DNA of 37,342 bases from Acetobacteraceae bacterium (GCA_027353465.1 DAIEHR010000260.1:1-37342); one strand, 5' to 3'; positions 17,441 to 26,080 are shown, numbered from the stretch's first letter. The notes: generated by a model not told the origin, from the sequence alone. Numbers and translations: made by a program.

Positions 17441-18511
17441 CTAACCAATCTTGCCTACCAGCCGGTCGATCACGTTCGCCAGGACCGCCCCATCCGCCCG
17501 TGCCGAAAAATTCAGTGCCATTCTGTGTCGCAGCACCGGACGCGCGAGGGCAGCGACGTCATCGATGCTGGGCGAGAGGCGGCCGTCCATCAGGGCCCGG
17601 GCGCGCGTTGCCAGCGTCAGGGCCTGCGCCGCCCGCGGACCTGGACCCCAGGCGACCTGCCGCCGGACGATCTCATCGCCGGGACTTTCCGGACGGCAAC
17701 CGCGTACCAGGGACAGGATCGCTTCCACCACGGTGTCCCCCAGCGGCAGCCGCCGCACCAGCGCCTGCGCGGTCATCAGGTCGTCCGCCGACAGCGCCTG
17801 CGCCGGCTTTTCGTCGTATGCCCCGGTGGTTGCCAGCAGCATGGCCCGTTCGGCGTCGCGATCCGGATAGGTGACGTTGACCTCCATCAGAAAGCGGTCG
17901 AGCTGCGCTTCCGGCAGGGGATACGTTCCCTCCTGCTCCAGCGGGTTTTGCGTCGCCAGGACGTGGAATGGGCGGGGGAGCGCATGTTCCACCCCGCCGA
18001 CCGCGACCCGCTGCTCCTGCATCGCCTGCAACAGCGCCGATTGTGTGCGCGGACTGGCGCGGTTGATCTCGTCGGCCATCAGCAACTGGCAGAATACGGG
18101 GCCGGGGACGAAGCGGAACGCCCGCTTGCCATCAGCCTCATCCAGTACCTCGCTGCCTATGATATCGCCTGGCATCAAGTCCGGCGTGAACTGGATGCGT
18201 TTCGTGGCCAGCCCCATGACCACGCCCAGCGTTTCCACCAGGCGGCTTTTGCCAAGCCCCGGCACGCCGACCAGCAGGACATGACCGCCCGACAACAATG
18301 TGATCAGCGTTTGGTCGATCACCTCGTCCTGTCCGAAGATAACCCGTCCGATCGCGGCGCGAGCCTGAGCGATCCGCGATCCAATCGTGTCGATGGCAGT
18401 CAGAACCTTGGCCGGATCGTCCTCAATCGGCGCCATTCTGCCTGAAGTCACCTGTGTCGTACCAGCCATACCGCCCGACATACGGATATCACCCTCCGCG
18501 TTTGCGTCCAT
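17441..18511 (-). CDS. MoxR-family AAA+ ATPase
   Basis: This cytoplasmic AAA+ ATPase, up to 356 residues, is the first gene of the four-gene operon. Walker A is GVPGLGKS (82-89), Walker B is LLMADEIN (143-150), sensor 1 lies in ATQNPLEQEGTYPLPEAQ, and the segment ASPRTQSALLQAMQE is the usual MoxR motif. The C-terminal lid contains RARALMDGRLSPS and VLRHRMALNF. The first 30 residues are poorly conserved, so a start at the ATG at 18436 is also possible. MoxR proteins probably remodel VWA-domain partners, here the three encoded downstream. Its promoter must lie in the region shared with the divergent DUF1285 gene, where TATA-rich blocks occur around 18526-18556. Confidence 0.92.
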   Translation of the reverse strand: MDANAEGDIRMSGGMAGTTQVTSGRMAPIEDDPAKVLTAIDTIGSRIAQARAAIGRVIFGQDEVIDQTLITLLSGGHVLLVGVPGLGKSRLVETLGVVMGLATKRIQFTPDLMPGDIIGSEVLDEADGKRAFRFVPGPVFCQLLMADEINRASPRTQSALLQAMQEQRVAVGGVEHALPRPFHVLATQNPLEQEGTYPLPEAQLDRFLMEVNVTYPDRDAERAMLLATTGAYDEKPAQALSADDLMTAQALVRRLPLGDTVVEAILSLVRGCRPESPGDEIVRRQVAWGPGPRAAQALTLATRARALMDGRLSPSIDDVAALARPVLRHRMALNFSARADGAVLANVIDRLVGKIG

Positions 18512-18582
18512 GGCATCATATAGGCTCTTTCATGGACGGGGGGATGCTACCTATATCCCGCGTCTGTAAGGAAGTTTTGCTT

Positions 18583-18639
18583 CCGATGGCTAGAGACCAA
18601 TGGCTAAGGGCCAATGGATAATGGGCCGATGGAGAATGA
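18583..18639. repeat. Four-unit imperfect tandem repeat, CCRATGG every 14-15 bp
   Basis: CCGATGG, CCAATGG, CCAATGG and CCGATGG begin at 18583, 18597, 18611 and 18626, giving steps of 14, 14 and 15 bases. The bases between the units are also alike (CTAGAGA, CTAAGGG, ATAATGGG, AGAATGA). The array lies between the divergent moxR and DUF1285 starts, close to the DUF1285 ribosome-binding region. It could be a simple replication-slippage repeat or a phased protein-binding array. Confidence 0.6.
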
Positions 18640-18659
18640 TAAGTGAACGAGGGCTGCAG

Positions 18660-19280
18660 GTGACCCGGGGTGGCGCGCCCACCGATTTAACCATGCAGGC
18701 AGCGCCACCGGCGGATGCCGTGCTTGCTGGCTGTGCCGCACGCGTAACGCAGGCGCGACCCAGACGCGTTCCCACGGAATGCGGTGATCTTCCTTTTGTG
18801 ATCAAACGCGACGGCACCTGGCTGTATCGCGGCACCGCGATCAATCGCAAGGAACTGGTCTGTCTGTTTTCCAGCGTGTTGCGCCGGGAGGAGGACGGAA
18901 GCTGGTGGCTGCAGACCCCAGCCGAACGCGGACGGATCGAGGTTGAGGACGTTCCGTTTGTCGCCATCGAACTTGATTGGACCGGTGACGGCCGGCTTCA
19001 GACGCTGTCCTTCCGCACTAATATAGATGAGGTTGTAACGGCCGGCCCCGACCACCCCATTCGCGTCGCGCATGACGTTCTGACCTGCGAACCCACCCCA
19101 TACATTCTCGTGCGCCCGGGTGCCGGCCACCTGCCGATCGAGGCCCGTATCAACCGCGCCACCTATTACGAACTGGTGGCCCTGGCGGTTCCCGAGTGGG
19201 TCGGTGGCAAGCGAATGTTGGGCGTCTGGAGTCTCGGGCAATTCTATCCGCTGGGCGAGTTGCCGCCCAACGAGGTGTGA
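18660..19280 (+). CDS. DUF1285 domain-containing protein
   Basis: This cytoplasmic protein of about 206 residues belongs to the DUF1285 family, common in proteobacteria and without an established function. The recognisable core begins at CGDLPFVIKRDGTWLYRG and continues with RKELVCLFSSVLRREEDGSWWL, an acidic VEDVPFVAIELDW strand and a C-terminal YYELVALAV / GVWSLGQFYPLGE. The start is uncertain: GTG 18660 has GAGGG six bases upstream; ATG 18636 and ATG 18693 are in the same frame with poorer sites. The stop overlaps the GTG start of the Nudix gene by four bases, so the two are translationally coupled. Confidence 0.85.
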   Translation: MTRGGAPTDLTMQAAPPADAVLAGCAARVTQARPRRVPTECGDLPFVIKRDGTWLYRGTAINRKELVCLFSSVLRREEDGSWWLQTPAERGRIEVEDVPFVAIELDWTGDGRLQTLSFRTNIDEVVTAGPDHPIRVAHDVLTCEPTPYILVRPGAGHLPIEARINRATYYELVALAVPEWVGGKRMLGVWSLGQFYPLGELPPNEV

Positions 19281-19879
19281 CGGCCGCCGCGCTGCGGTTA
19301 CGGTTGGCTGAGATCGCCTCCAGGCCGCCCAACGCCGATCCGGTTTTCGGCGATGAGATCATATCCGCCCTAAGCAAGCCACCGACTCCCGCCGCCGTGC
19401 TGGTGCCGGTTGTTCTCGGCCACGAGCCCGGCATATTGCTGACCAAGCGCACGTCCCATCTGAGTGCCCATGCAGGCCAGGTCAGCTTTCCGGGCGGCCG
19501 GATCGACCCCGAGGATAGCGGGCCGGAAGCCGCCGCGCTGCGCGAGGCGCATGAGGAGATCGGCTTGCGGCCGGAAGCGGTGGAGGTTCTGGGGCGCCTG
19601 ACCGACCACATCACGGGTACCGGCTATCGCATCACCCCGATCCTGTCGGTGATCCCGCCCGCGCTGACCTATGCCTTGTCGGTGCATGAGGTGGAATCGA
19701 TTTTCGAACTGCCGATGCGCGTGCTGCTGGACCCCGACGCGCCCCGCCGGCAGCGCCAACATGTGAAGGGCGTCTGGCGGGAATACTGGGTTTGGCCGCA
19801 CCCCGATCATTTCATCTGGGGCGCAACCGCCGCTATCCTGGTACAATTGGCGCAACGTCTGCGGGAGCATACAGTCTGA
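19277..19879 (+). CDS. nudL: Nudix hydrolase, CoA pyrophosphatase (NudL/YeaB) type
   Basis: This is a cytoplasmic Nudix hydrolase of 200 residues, predicted to cleave CoA or its derivatives to phosphopantetheine and 3',5'-ADP. The CoA-pyrophosphatase signature LLTKRTSHLSAHAGQVSFPG directly precedes the Nudix box, which runs from GGRIDPED to LREAHEEIGL with the small insertion typical of this subfamily. GTG 19277 overlaps the upstream stop in the arrangement GTGA; an in-frame upstream ATG at 19196 would place 27 extra residues inside the DUF1285 coding region. The stop in turn overlaps the ATG of creA (TGATG). Three consecutive overlaps indicate an operon. Confidence 0.9.
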   Translation: MTAAALRLRLAEIASRPPNADPVFGDEIISALSKPPTPAAVLVPVVLGHEPGILLTKRTSHLSAHAGQVSFPGGRIDPEDSGPEAAALREAHEEIGLRPEAVEVLGRLTDHITGTGYRITPILSVIPPALTYALSVHEVESIFELPMRVLLDPDAPRRQRQHVKGVWREYWVWPHPDHFIWGATAAILVQLAQRLREHTV

Positions 19880-20331
19880 TGCGTAAAGTCCTTCTTGCCC
19901 TGGTGCTGGGTCTGGTTGCCGCGCCGGCGTTCGCGCAAACGCGCATCGATTCCATCAACACCAACTTCCGCTGGCTAGGGCCAGACGACAAAATCGTTGT
20001 GGAACGCTACGACGACCCGCGGGTCGGCAACGTCTCCTGCTACATGTCCCGTGCCGAAACCGGCGGGATCAAGGGCGGACTGGGATTCGCGGAGGATCCG
20101 AGCAGGTTTTCGATCGCGTGCCGGGCGGTGGGGCCGGTGACGATGCCGGCGTCGCTGCCGAAGACCGAGGTCATCGGGTTTTCGCAGGCGTCGCTGTTCT
20201 TTAAGACGTTTCGGATTCATCGCTCGCTGGACGCGGAAAAGCATGTGCTGATCTATACCGTGGTCAGCACCAAGCTGATTAACGGCTCCCCGTTCAACAG
20301 CATCAGCGTTGTGCCGACAGATGTGCGATAA
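19879..20331 (+). CDS. creA: CreA family exported protein
   Basis: This is a periplasmic protein of 150 residues with a cleavable signal peptide (KVLLALVLGLVAAPAFAQ, predicted cleavage after AFA). The mature part has the CreA pattern: FRWLGPDDKIVVERYDDPRV, a cysteine in VSCYMSRAETGGIKGGLG, ACRAVGP, and FKTFRIHRSLDAEKHVLIY. The two cysteines, in VSCYM and IACRA, could form a disulfide. Its function is unknown despite the name, which comes from the E. coli cre locus; no creBCD is present here. The start ATG overlaps the Nudix stop. The chosen start gives the clean signal peptide. Confidence 0.92.
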   Translation: MRKVLLALVLGLVAAPAFAQTRIDSINTNFRWLGPDDKIVVERYDDPRVGNVSCYMSRAETGGIKGGLGFAEDPSRFSIACRAVGPVTMPASLPKTEVIGFSQASLFFKTFRIHRSLDAEKHVLIYTVVSTKLINGSPFNSISVVPTDVR

Positions 20332-20354
20332 GGTGGGCGTGCGATAAGACGGAA

Positions 20355-20370
20355 CGCCGGCCGGCCGGCG
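20355..20370. repeat. 16-bp perfect palindrome CGCCGGCCGGCCGGCG
   Basis: The palindrome lies in the 58 bases between creA and uvrC. With no unpaired loop, it is unlikely to fold well as a hairpin in RNA. It may be a chance GC-rich string or a weak termination/processing site. Confidence 0.3.
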
Positions 20371-20389
20371 GGACGCGGGATACAGGCAA

Positions 20390-22261
20390 GTGACTACCAT
20401 CAGCAAGGGCGTCGCGGTCATTGAGGCCGCGCTGGTAAACATCCCGTTCAGCCCCGGCGTTTACCGGATGCTGGATGCCAACGGCGATGCGCTGTACGTC
20501 GGCAAGGCGCGCAACCTGAAGCGGCGGGTGACCTCCTACACCCAGATCGGGCGCCTGCCGGAACGGCTTCGCCGCATGGTGTCCGAAACCGTGTCGATGG
20601 AGACGATCACCACCCACACGGAAGCCGAGGCGCTTCTGCTGGAAGCCAACCTCATCAAGCGCCTGAAGCCACGATTCAACATCGTGCTGCGGGATGACAA
20701 ATCCTATCCATGGCTGATGCTGACCGAGGATCACCCGTTCCCGCAGATCTCCAAGCACCGCGGCGCGCATGTGCGTAAAGCCAGCTACTGGGGGCCGTTC
20801 GCCTCCGCCTGGGCGGTGAATCAGACGGTCACCGCCATGCAGCGGGTTTTTCTGCTGCGATCCTGCACCGATTCGGTGTTCGCCAGCCGCACCCGGCCGT
20901 GCCTGTTGCTGCAAATCAAGCGTTGCTCCGCCCCGTGCGTCGGGCGCGTCGATGAGGAGGCGTATGGCAAGCTGGTGGCCCAGGCGAAGGCGTTCCTGTC
21001 CGGCAAGGCGAATTCGGTTCAGAAGGAACTCGCCGCGGAAATGGAACAGGCGGCCGAGGCGCTGGAGTTTGAGCGCGCCGCCGCCGTACGCGACCGCCTG
21101 CGCGGCCTGACCTTCGTGCAAGGCAGCAGCGTCATCAACCCGGCCAGCCTGACCGATGCGGATGTGATCGTAGCCTGGCAGATCGCCGGCCAGACCTGCG
21201 TCCAGGTCTTCTTCGTCCGTGGCGGCCGCAACAATGGCAACCGGGCGTTTTACCCAACGCATACCAAGGCCGAGGAAGGCCCCGAGGTCCTGGCAGCCTT
21301 CATAGGGCAGTTCTACGACGACAAGCCGCCGCCCCCGCTGCTGCTGGTCAATCAGGAAATGGCGGAACGGGATCTGATCGCCGAGGCGCTGTCGCTGAAG
21401 GCCGGGCGCAAGGTGGACATCGCCCGCCCGCAGCGCGGCGAGAAACTGGCGGTTGTGCAGCATGCCGAAACCAACGCCCGCGAGGCTTTGGAGCGCAAAC
21501 TGGCGGAAACCGCCGGCCAGGGGAAACTGCTGCAGGGGGTCGCGGAGCTGTTCAAGCTGCCATCGGTGCCGCAGCGCATCGAGGTGTACGACAACTCCCA
21601 CATCATGGGCACAAATCCGTATGGCGTGATGATCGTGGCCGGGGCCGAGGGCTTCATGAAGGGCGCCTATCGCAAATACGGTATCCGCGGGCCGATGGCG
21701 CCCGGCGACGATTTCGCCATGATGCGGGAGATGCTGCAACGCCGCTTCGGCCGCGCTTTGAAGGAGCGGGCTGAGAACGACGCGGCCTCTGATTGGCCTG
21801 ATCTGCTGTTGATCGATGGCGGGGCCGGCCAGTTGTCGGCGGTGCGGGACATCCTGAACGATCTGGGGGTACATGACGTGGCGCTGGTCGCGATCGCCAA
21901 GGGACCGGACCGCAACGCCGGGCGTGAATGGCTGCATACCGAGGGCGTGGAGCCGTTTCAACTGCCGCCGCAGGACCCGGTGCTGTACTTCCTGCAACGG
22001 CTGCGGGATGAGGCGCATCGCTTCGCCATCACCACGCACCGGGCGGGGCGGTCCAAGGCCATCACCCAAAGCGAACTGGACGAAATCGAAGGCATCGGCC
22101 CCGCTCGGAAGCGCGCGCTGCTGAATCATTTCGGCTCGGCGAGGGGGGTGAAGATGGCCGGTCTGGCGGACCTGGAGGCCGCGCCGGGAATCAGCCGGGA
22201 AACCGCCAATCGCGTTTATGCGCATTTTCATGCGGGGGCGCGGGTTAATACCGGGGCATAA
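20390..22261 (+). CDS. uvrC: UvrABC system protein C (excinuclease)
   Basis: UvrC makes the 3' and 5' incisions in nucleotide excision repair, with UvrB. This copy is 623 residues, full length (E. coli 610). The N-terminal GIY-YIG nuclease is present ([25 protein letters not shown]), followed by a cysteine-bearing region ([13 protein letters not shown]) and the UVR motif ([18 protein letters not shown], about 215-235). The RNase H-like endonuclease domain has [13 protein letters not shown] and [13 protein letters not shown]. The tail has tandem helix-hairpin-helix elements ([30 protein letters not shown]). The start is GTG 20390. It follows creA by 58 bases and may belong to the same transcript. 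Confidence 0.97.
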   Translation: MTTISKGVAVIEAALVNIPFSPGVYRMLDANGDALYVGKARNLKRRVTSYTQIGRLPERLRRMVSETVSMETITTHTEAEALLLEANLIKRLKPRFNIVLRDDKSYPWLMLTEDHPFPQISKHRGAHVRKASYWGPFASAWAVNQTVTAMQRVFLLRSCTDSVFASRTRPCLLLQIKRCSAPCVGRVDEEAYGKLVAQAKAFLSGKANSVQKELAAEMEQAAEALEFERAAAVRDRLRGLTFVQGSSVINPASLTDADVIVAWQIAGQTCVQVFFVRGGRNNGNRAFYPTHTKAEEGPEVLAAFIGQFYDDKPPPPLLLVNQEMAERDLIAEALSLKAGRKVDIARPQRGEKLAVVQHAETNAREALERKLAETAGQGKLLQGVAELFKLPSVPQRIEVYDNSHIMGTNPYGVMIVAGAEGFMKGAYRKYGIRGPMAPGDDFAMMREMLQRRFGRALKERAENDAASDWPDLLLIDGGAGQLSAVRDILNDLGVHDVALVAIAKGPDRNAGREWLHTEGVEPFQLPPQDPVLYFLQRLRDEAHRFAITTHRAGRSKAITQSELDEIEGIGPARKRALLNHFGSARGVKMAGLADLEAAPGISRETANRVYAHFHAGARVNTGA

Positions 22262-22302
22262 GGGCGACCTGGATCGTGTGTGCTTCTGCTTCCTTCATCT
22301 TT

Positions 22303-22364
22303 GGAAGCGAAGGGCGAGGAGGGCGGGAAGGCCCGCGGAGTTCGGTTTCCCCCTTCTCCTTTCC
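22303..22364 (+). terminator. Branched inverted-repeat structure after uvrC
   Basis: An outer stem pairs GGAA (22303-22306) and GAAGGG (22309-22314) with CCCTTC (22351-22356) and TTCC (22361-22364). An inner perfect stem is GCGGG (22323) with CCCGC (22332). No T-run follows. It may be the uvrC transcript terminus or a copy of an interspersed intergenic element; only a genome-wide comparison can tell. Confidence 0.3.
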
Positions 22365-22405
22365 GCGATGGGCAGGCTGCGGCGGCGGGGTTATCCTCGT
22401 AGCCA

Positions 22406-23251
22406 ATGACCCGCACATTCGACATTCAAGGGCATCGCGGCGCCCGCGGCCTGTTCCCGGAAAACACGCTGGAGGGCTTTCTCGCGGCCTTCGCGCTGGG
22501 GGTCACCGCGTTCGAACTGGATGTCGGTATGACCGGCGATGGGGTTCCGGTGGTTGTTCACGATCCGCTGCTGAACCCCGATATCGTGCGCGATCCGGCC
22601 GGCCTGTGGTTGGCGGAACCCGGACCGGCGGTGTGGTCGCTGACCTTCGCGGAACTGCAAACCTACGATGTCGGGCGTTTGCGCCCGGCCTCCCGCGCCG
22701 CCGGGCTGTTCCCCGATCAGCGGCCCTACGACGGCGCCAGGATTCCCAGTTTGGCGGCCGTGCTGGACGCCCTGCCGAACGCGCGCTTCACCATCGAGAT
22801 CAAGACCGACCCGGCGCACCCCGCATGGACCGCCCCGCCGACAGTCCTGAGCGAGGCCACGCTGACCGTGATCGACGAAGCCAAAGCCGTCGGGCGTGTC
22901 CTTGTCGAGGCATTCGATTGGCGGGTGCAACACCACATCCGTCGCATCCGCCCCGACATCCGGCTGGCATGGCTCACCCGGCCGGAGACGGTGCTGAATG
23001 CCGCCCTGTGGTGGGACGGGGTGGCACCACTGCCGTCGGTGCCCGCTGCTGTCGCCGCAGAGGGCGGGCCGGTCTGGGCGCCCGATTACGCAAGCCTGAC
23101 GCGTGACGAGGTCGCGGAGGCCCATGCACTTGGTCTTCTGGTTCTGCCCTGGACCGTGAACCAGCCGGATGACATGCGTCGCCTGATGGGATGGGGCGTG
23201 GACGGGCTGATCTCCGACCGGCCCGACCTCGCGCTTGGCCTGCTCGCCTAA
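22406..23251 (+). CDS. Glycerophosphodiester phosphodiesterase (GDPD family)
   Basis: This enzyme hydrolyses glycerophosphodiesters to glycerol-3-phosphate and an alcohol. It is 281 residues, with no evident signal peptide, so probably cytoplasmic (UgpQ-like). The catalytic signature is near the start: GHRGARGLFPENTLEGF (H10), then FELDVGMTGDGVPVVVHDP, which supplies the E, D and second histidine. IEIKTDP and the late LLVLPWTVNQPDDM are the usual C-terminal strands of the TIM barrel. There is no strong ribosome-binding site before ATG 22406. It follows uvrC after 144 bases that hold a GC-rich hairpin, so it probably has its own promoter. Confidence 0.94.
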   Translation: MTRTFDIQGHRGARGLFPENTLEGFLAAFALGVTAFELDVGMTGDGVPVVVHDPLLNPDIVRDPAGLWLAEPGPAVWSLTFAELQTYDVGRLRPASRAAGLFPDQRPYDGARIPSLAAVLDALPNARFTIEIKTDPAHPAWTAPPTVLSEATLTVIDEAKAVGRVLVEAFDWRVQHHIRRIRPDIRLAWLTRPETVLNAALWWDGVAPLPSVPAAVAAEGGPVWAPDYASLTRDEVAEAHALGLLVLPWTVNQPDDMRRLMGWGVDGLISDRPDLALGLLA

Positions 23252-23346
23252 CGGCAGCGATACGGGTGCCGGCCGCACCCGGAGTTTCGGCATCGAAGCA
23301 TAACCGGGGCTTTGCGGATCGCGGCGTTGCGCGCACTCTCCGCGGA

Positions 23347-24024
23347 ATGTGTGGACGCTATGCCAGTTTCCTGCCACCCGACCTGATCGCGCGCCTGTTC
23401 GGCACGAAGAACCCCGTGCCTAACCTGAAGCCGACATGGAACATGGCGCCCACGATGGATGCACCCGTCATCCGCCGTCATCCGGAAACCGGGGAGCGTC
23501 ATCTGGATGTCCTGACCTGGGGCTTCATCCCCGCGTACACCAAAACCCTGAAACAGGCCCGACGCCCGGTGAATGCGCGGTCCGAGACCGTCGCGTCGTC
23601 GGGGATGTTCCGCAACGCCTTCGCCAAGCGCCGGTGTATTGTTCCCGCGGCCGCGTTTTATGAATGGCACGCCGGCCCGCATGGCAAAACGCCATATGCA
23701 ATCGCCCGGGCCGACGGCGATCCGCTGGCGTTCGCGGGCATCTGGGAGGGGTGGCGCGGGCCGGACAGCGAGATCGTCCGCGGCTTCGCGATTCTTACGA
23801 CCTCCGCGAATGCCCAAATGTCGGTGCTGCACGAACGTATGCCGGTGATCCTGGATCGATCCGACTGGCCGGGCTGGCTGGGCGAAGCCGAGGCCGATCC
23901 GGCCAGTCTGCTGCGTCCCGCGCCGGAGGGAATTTTGAAGATTTGGCCAGTCGATAAGCGGGTCGGCAATGTCAGCAATGACGGCCCTGAACTGCTGCAA
24001 CCGCATGAACCGGCGCTACGTTGA
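23347..24024 (+). CDS. SOS response-associated protein, HMCES/YedK (SRAP) family
   Basis: SRAP proteins form a covalent thiazolidine crosslink to abasic sites in single-stranded DNA and shield them. This 225-residue copy has the required C2 as the first residue after Met (MCGRYAS), so the ATG at 23347 must be the true start. VNARSET supplies the conserved Asn, FYEWH the Glu, and LHERMPVIL the His that complete the active site. The gene lies between the phosphodiesterase (95-base gap) and the YihY gene (37 bases). It is near uvrC, so two DNA-damage genes sit within 3 kb, but I see no obvious LexA box before either. Confidence 0.95.
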   Translation: MCGRYASFLPPDLIARLFGTKNPVPNLKPTWNMAPTMDAPVIRRHPETGERHLDVLTWGFIPAYTKTLKQARRPVNARSETVASSGMFRNAFAKRRCIVPAAAFYEWHAGPHGKTPYAIARADGDPLAFAGIWEGWRGPDSEIVRGFAILTTSANAQMSVLHERMPVILDRSDWPGWLGEAEADPASLLRPAPEGILKIWPVDKRVGNVSNDGPELLQPHEPALR

Positions 24025-24061
24025 ATCCGCTGCTGTCCTCTGCACGGAAAGACGCGTCACG

Positions 24062-25093
24062 ATGAGCGAGCCGACCAAACTGACCGAATTGAAGCGCGAC
24101 CTTCACCTGCTGGTTGAAGGTCCAGACGGTGAACCGCTGCCGCCGCACCTGAGTCGCGGTCGGACGGCCACGTCGCCGCACCAAATTCCCTTCCCAGGCT
24201 GGAAGGACATCCTGGTCCGGTCCTGGAACGAGGTGAACAAAAACAATATCTTCCTGGTGTCCGGCGGGGTCACATACGCCATCCTGCTGGCTTTGTTCCC
24301 TGGCCTGGCGGCGTTGGTTTCGCTCTACGGACTGCTGCTGAACCCGATCCAGGTTGAACAACAGGTGGAAGCGCTGTCGCGCATGCTGCCGCCCGAGACG
24401 ACAAAGATGATCGCGGAAGAACTGCATAATCTGATCACCGCCTCGCAAGGATCATTGACTATCAGCGCCGCGGCGGCATTGGTGTTCGCACTCTGGAGTG
24501 CCTCCCGCGGTATGAGTGGCCTGATAACCGCCCTCGACATCGCCTATGATCAGCGAGAGACGCGGGGATTTTTCAAGCTGAATGCGGTGGCCATCCTGTT
24601 GACCATCCTGACGCTGCTTGGCGGGACCGTGGTCATCGCCTTGGTCGCGATATTGCCTGCGGTGCTACAGTTCGTCGGCTTGGCCAGTTCGACCCAATGG
24701 CTGGTTCTGGTGCTGGAATGGCCATTGCTGATCGTCGTGGTGATGACAGGTCTGGCAATGCTTTACCGCTACGCGCCCAACCGGCAGGCCCCGCAATGGC
24801 GCTGGGTATCTCCCGGTGCGGTGGTGGCCACATTGCTCTGGCTGCTGGGGTCGATCGGCTTCACGGTCTATGTGTCCCACTTTAACAGTTATGACCGGAC
24901 CTACGGTTCCCTTGGGGGTGTCATTGTAATGCTGACATGGCTGTACCTGTCAGCCTTCGTTGCCTTGTTCGGGGCGGTCATCAACGCCCAGTCCGAACGG
25001 CAGACTAAAGCGGATTCAACCGTGGGGCGTCCGAAGCCAATGGGAAACCGCAGGGCCTATGCCGCCGATACCGTGGGCGAACGAACCTCGTAG
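24062..25093 (+). CDS. YihY/BrkB family inner-membrane protein
   Basis: This 343-residue membrane protein of the YihY/virulence-factor BrkB family was formerly misnamed ribonuclease BN. Residues 1-60 are a hydrophilic N-terminus; six hydrophobic segments follow (for example SGGVTYAILLALFPGLAALV, ISAAAALVFALWSAS, LNAVAILLTILTLLGGTVV). The family motifs WRWVSPGAVVATLLWLL and YGSLGGVIVMLTWLYLSAF are present, followed by a short charged tail. Its molecular function is unsettled. ATG 24062 comes 37 bases after the SRAP stop, so cotranscription is plausible. Confidence 0.92.
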   Translation: MSEPTKLTELKRDLHLLVEGPDGEPLPPHLSRGRTATSPHQIPFPGWKDILVRSWNEVNKNNIFLVSGGVTYAILLALFPGLAALVSLYGLLLNPIQVEQQVEALSRMLPPETTKMIAEELHNLITASQGSLTISAAAALVFALWSASRGMSGLITALDIAYDQRETRGFFKLNAVAILLTILTLLGGTVVIALVAILPAVLQFVGLASSTQWLVLVLEWPLLIVVVMTGLAMLYRYAPNRQAPQWRWVSPGAVVATLLWLLGSIGFTVYVSHFNSYDRTYGSLGGVIVMLTWLYLSAFVALFGAVINAQSERQTKADSTVGRPKPMGNRRAYAADTVGERTS

Positions 25094-25207
25094 AACAAAA
25101 CTTTCATGAAAAAAGTAACTGGGGGAGTTGACGAAGCCCCCCCTCATCCGAACATGTATGCCCAACCGTCCCATCCTGGACAGACCGAACCCGCGGGAAA
25201 CCTCGAT

Positions 25208-26068
25208 ATGCGCCCCAGCCCGTGCCACCTGATGCTCGTGCATCCTGACCAGGCTTCCGCCGTCACCGACGCATTGTGGGCGCGCCTGCGCCATGAAGCC
25301 GAGGAAGCCTATCAGCGCGAACCAAAGCTCGCGTCGCTGTTTTTCGATTCAATTCTGAATCAACCAAGTTTCGAGGCGGCGGTGTTCCACCGGGTCGCCG
25401 CGCGACTGAAGAACGACACGATCTCGTTGCCGCTGATCGTGCAGGCTTTCGCCAAGGCGGCCGAGGATGACGGTTGCCTGGTAGAGGCGGCGAAGGCCGA
25501 CATCTCCGCCGTACTGGATCGCGATCCGGCCTGCACGCGGTTGATGGAGCCGTTCCTGTATTTCAAGGGATTTCACGCGATCCAAACCCACCGGCTGAAC
25601 CACTGGCTGTGGAACCACGGAGAGCGGGATTTCGCGCTGTATCTGCAAAGCCGCTCATCGGAGGTGTTCCAGACCGATATCCATCCTGCCGCGAAATTCG
25701 GGCACGGTATCTTCCTGGATCACGCCACCGGATTGGTCGTGGGGGAAACGGCGGAGGTCGGCGATGACGTGTCGATGCTGCACCATGTCACCCTTGGCGG
25801 CAGCGGCAAGGAATCGGGTGATCGCCATCCGAAGATCCGGCGCGGTGTGGTGATCGGCGCCGGAGCCGCGATCCTGGGGAATATCGAGGTCGGCGAACAC
25901 GCGCGTGTCGCCGCCGGTTCTGTGGTACTGAAGGCGGTTCCGGCCCACGCCACCGTTGCCGGTGTCCCGGCGAAGGTGATGCGGATCGTGGACAACGACG
26001 TACCGTCGAAATCGATGGACCAGACCCTCAACGATCTGGCCTATCAATCCTTCAACTATACGATCTGA
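25208..26068 (+). CDS. cysE: Serine O-acetyltransferase
   Basis: CysE transfers acetyl from acetyl-CoA to L-serine, the first step of cysteine synthesis. The N-terminal helical domain (WARLRHEAEEAYQREP) and the left-handed beta-helix are both clear: DIHPAAKFGHGIFLDHATG, VVGETAEVGDDVSMLHHVTLGG, HPKIRRGVVIGAGAAILGN and VAGVPAKVMR. The catalytic histidine and aspartate lie in LDHATG and the DIHP segment. Starts at 25106 and 25154 are in frame, but alignment with E. coli CysE, which begins near the WARLRHEA equivalent, favours 25208 (weak GGGAA upstream) or 25232. The C-terminus ends in an I, as expected for docking with CysK. A GGGGG/CCCCC pair at 25121-25143 lies in the leader. Confidence 0.94.
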   Translation: MRPSPCHLMLVHPDQASAVTDALWARLRHEAEEAYQREPKLASLFFDSILNQPSFEAAVFHRVAARLKNDTISLPLIVQAFAKAAEDDGCLVEAAKADISAVLDRDPACTRLMEPFLYFKGFHAIQTHRLNHWLWNHGERDFALYLQSRSSEVFQTDIHPAAKFGHGIFLDHATGLVVGETAEVGDDVSMLHHVTLGGSGKESGDRHPKIRRGVVIGAGAAILGNIEVGEHARVAAGSVVLKAVPAHATVAGVPAKVMRIVDNDVPSKSMDQTLNDLAYQSFNYTI

Positions 26069-26080
26069 CGAGTTCCTGAC

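Noticed and set aside
20303-22231. 642-codon open frame on the minus strand opposite uvrC
   Set aside because: Composition is typical of a mirror frame and it matches no family. The plus strand encodes a full UvrC with GIY-YIG and HhH motifs.
25121-25143. GGGGG/CCCCC hairpin between yihY and cysE as a terminator
   Set aside because: Only five pairs with an 11-base loop and no T-run. It may lie within the cysE leader, so I did not annotate it.
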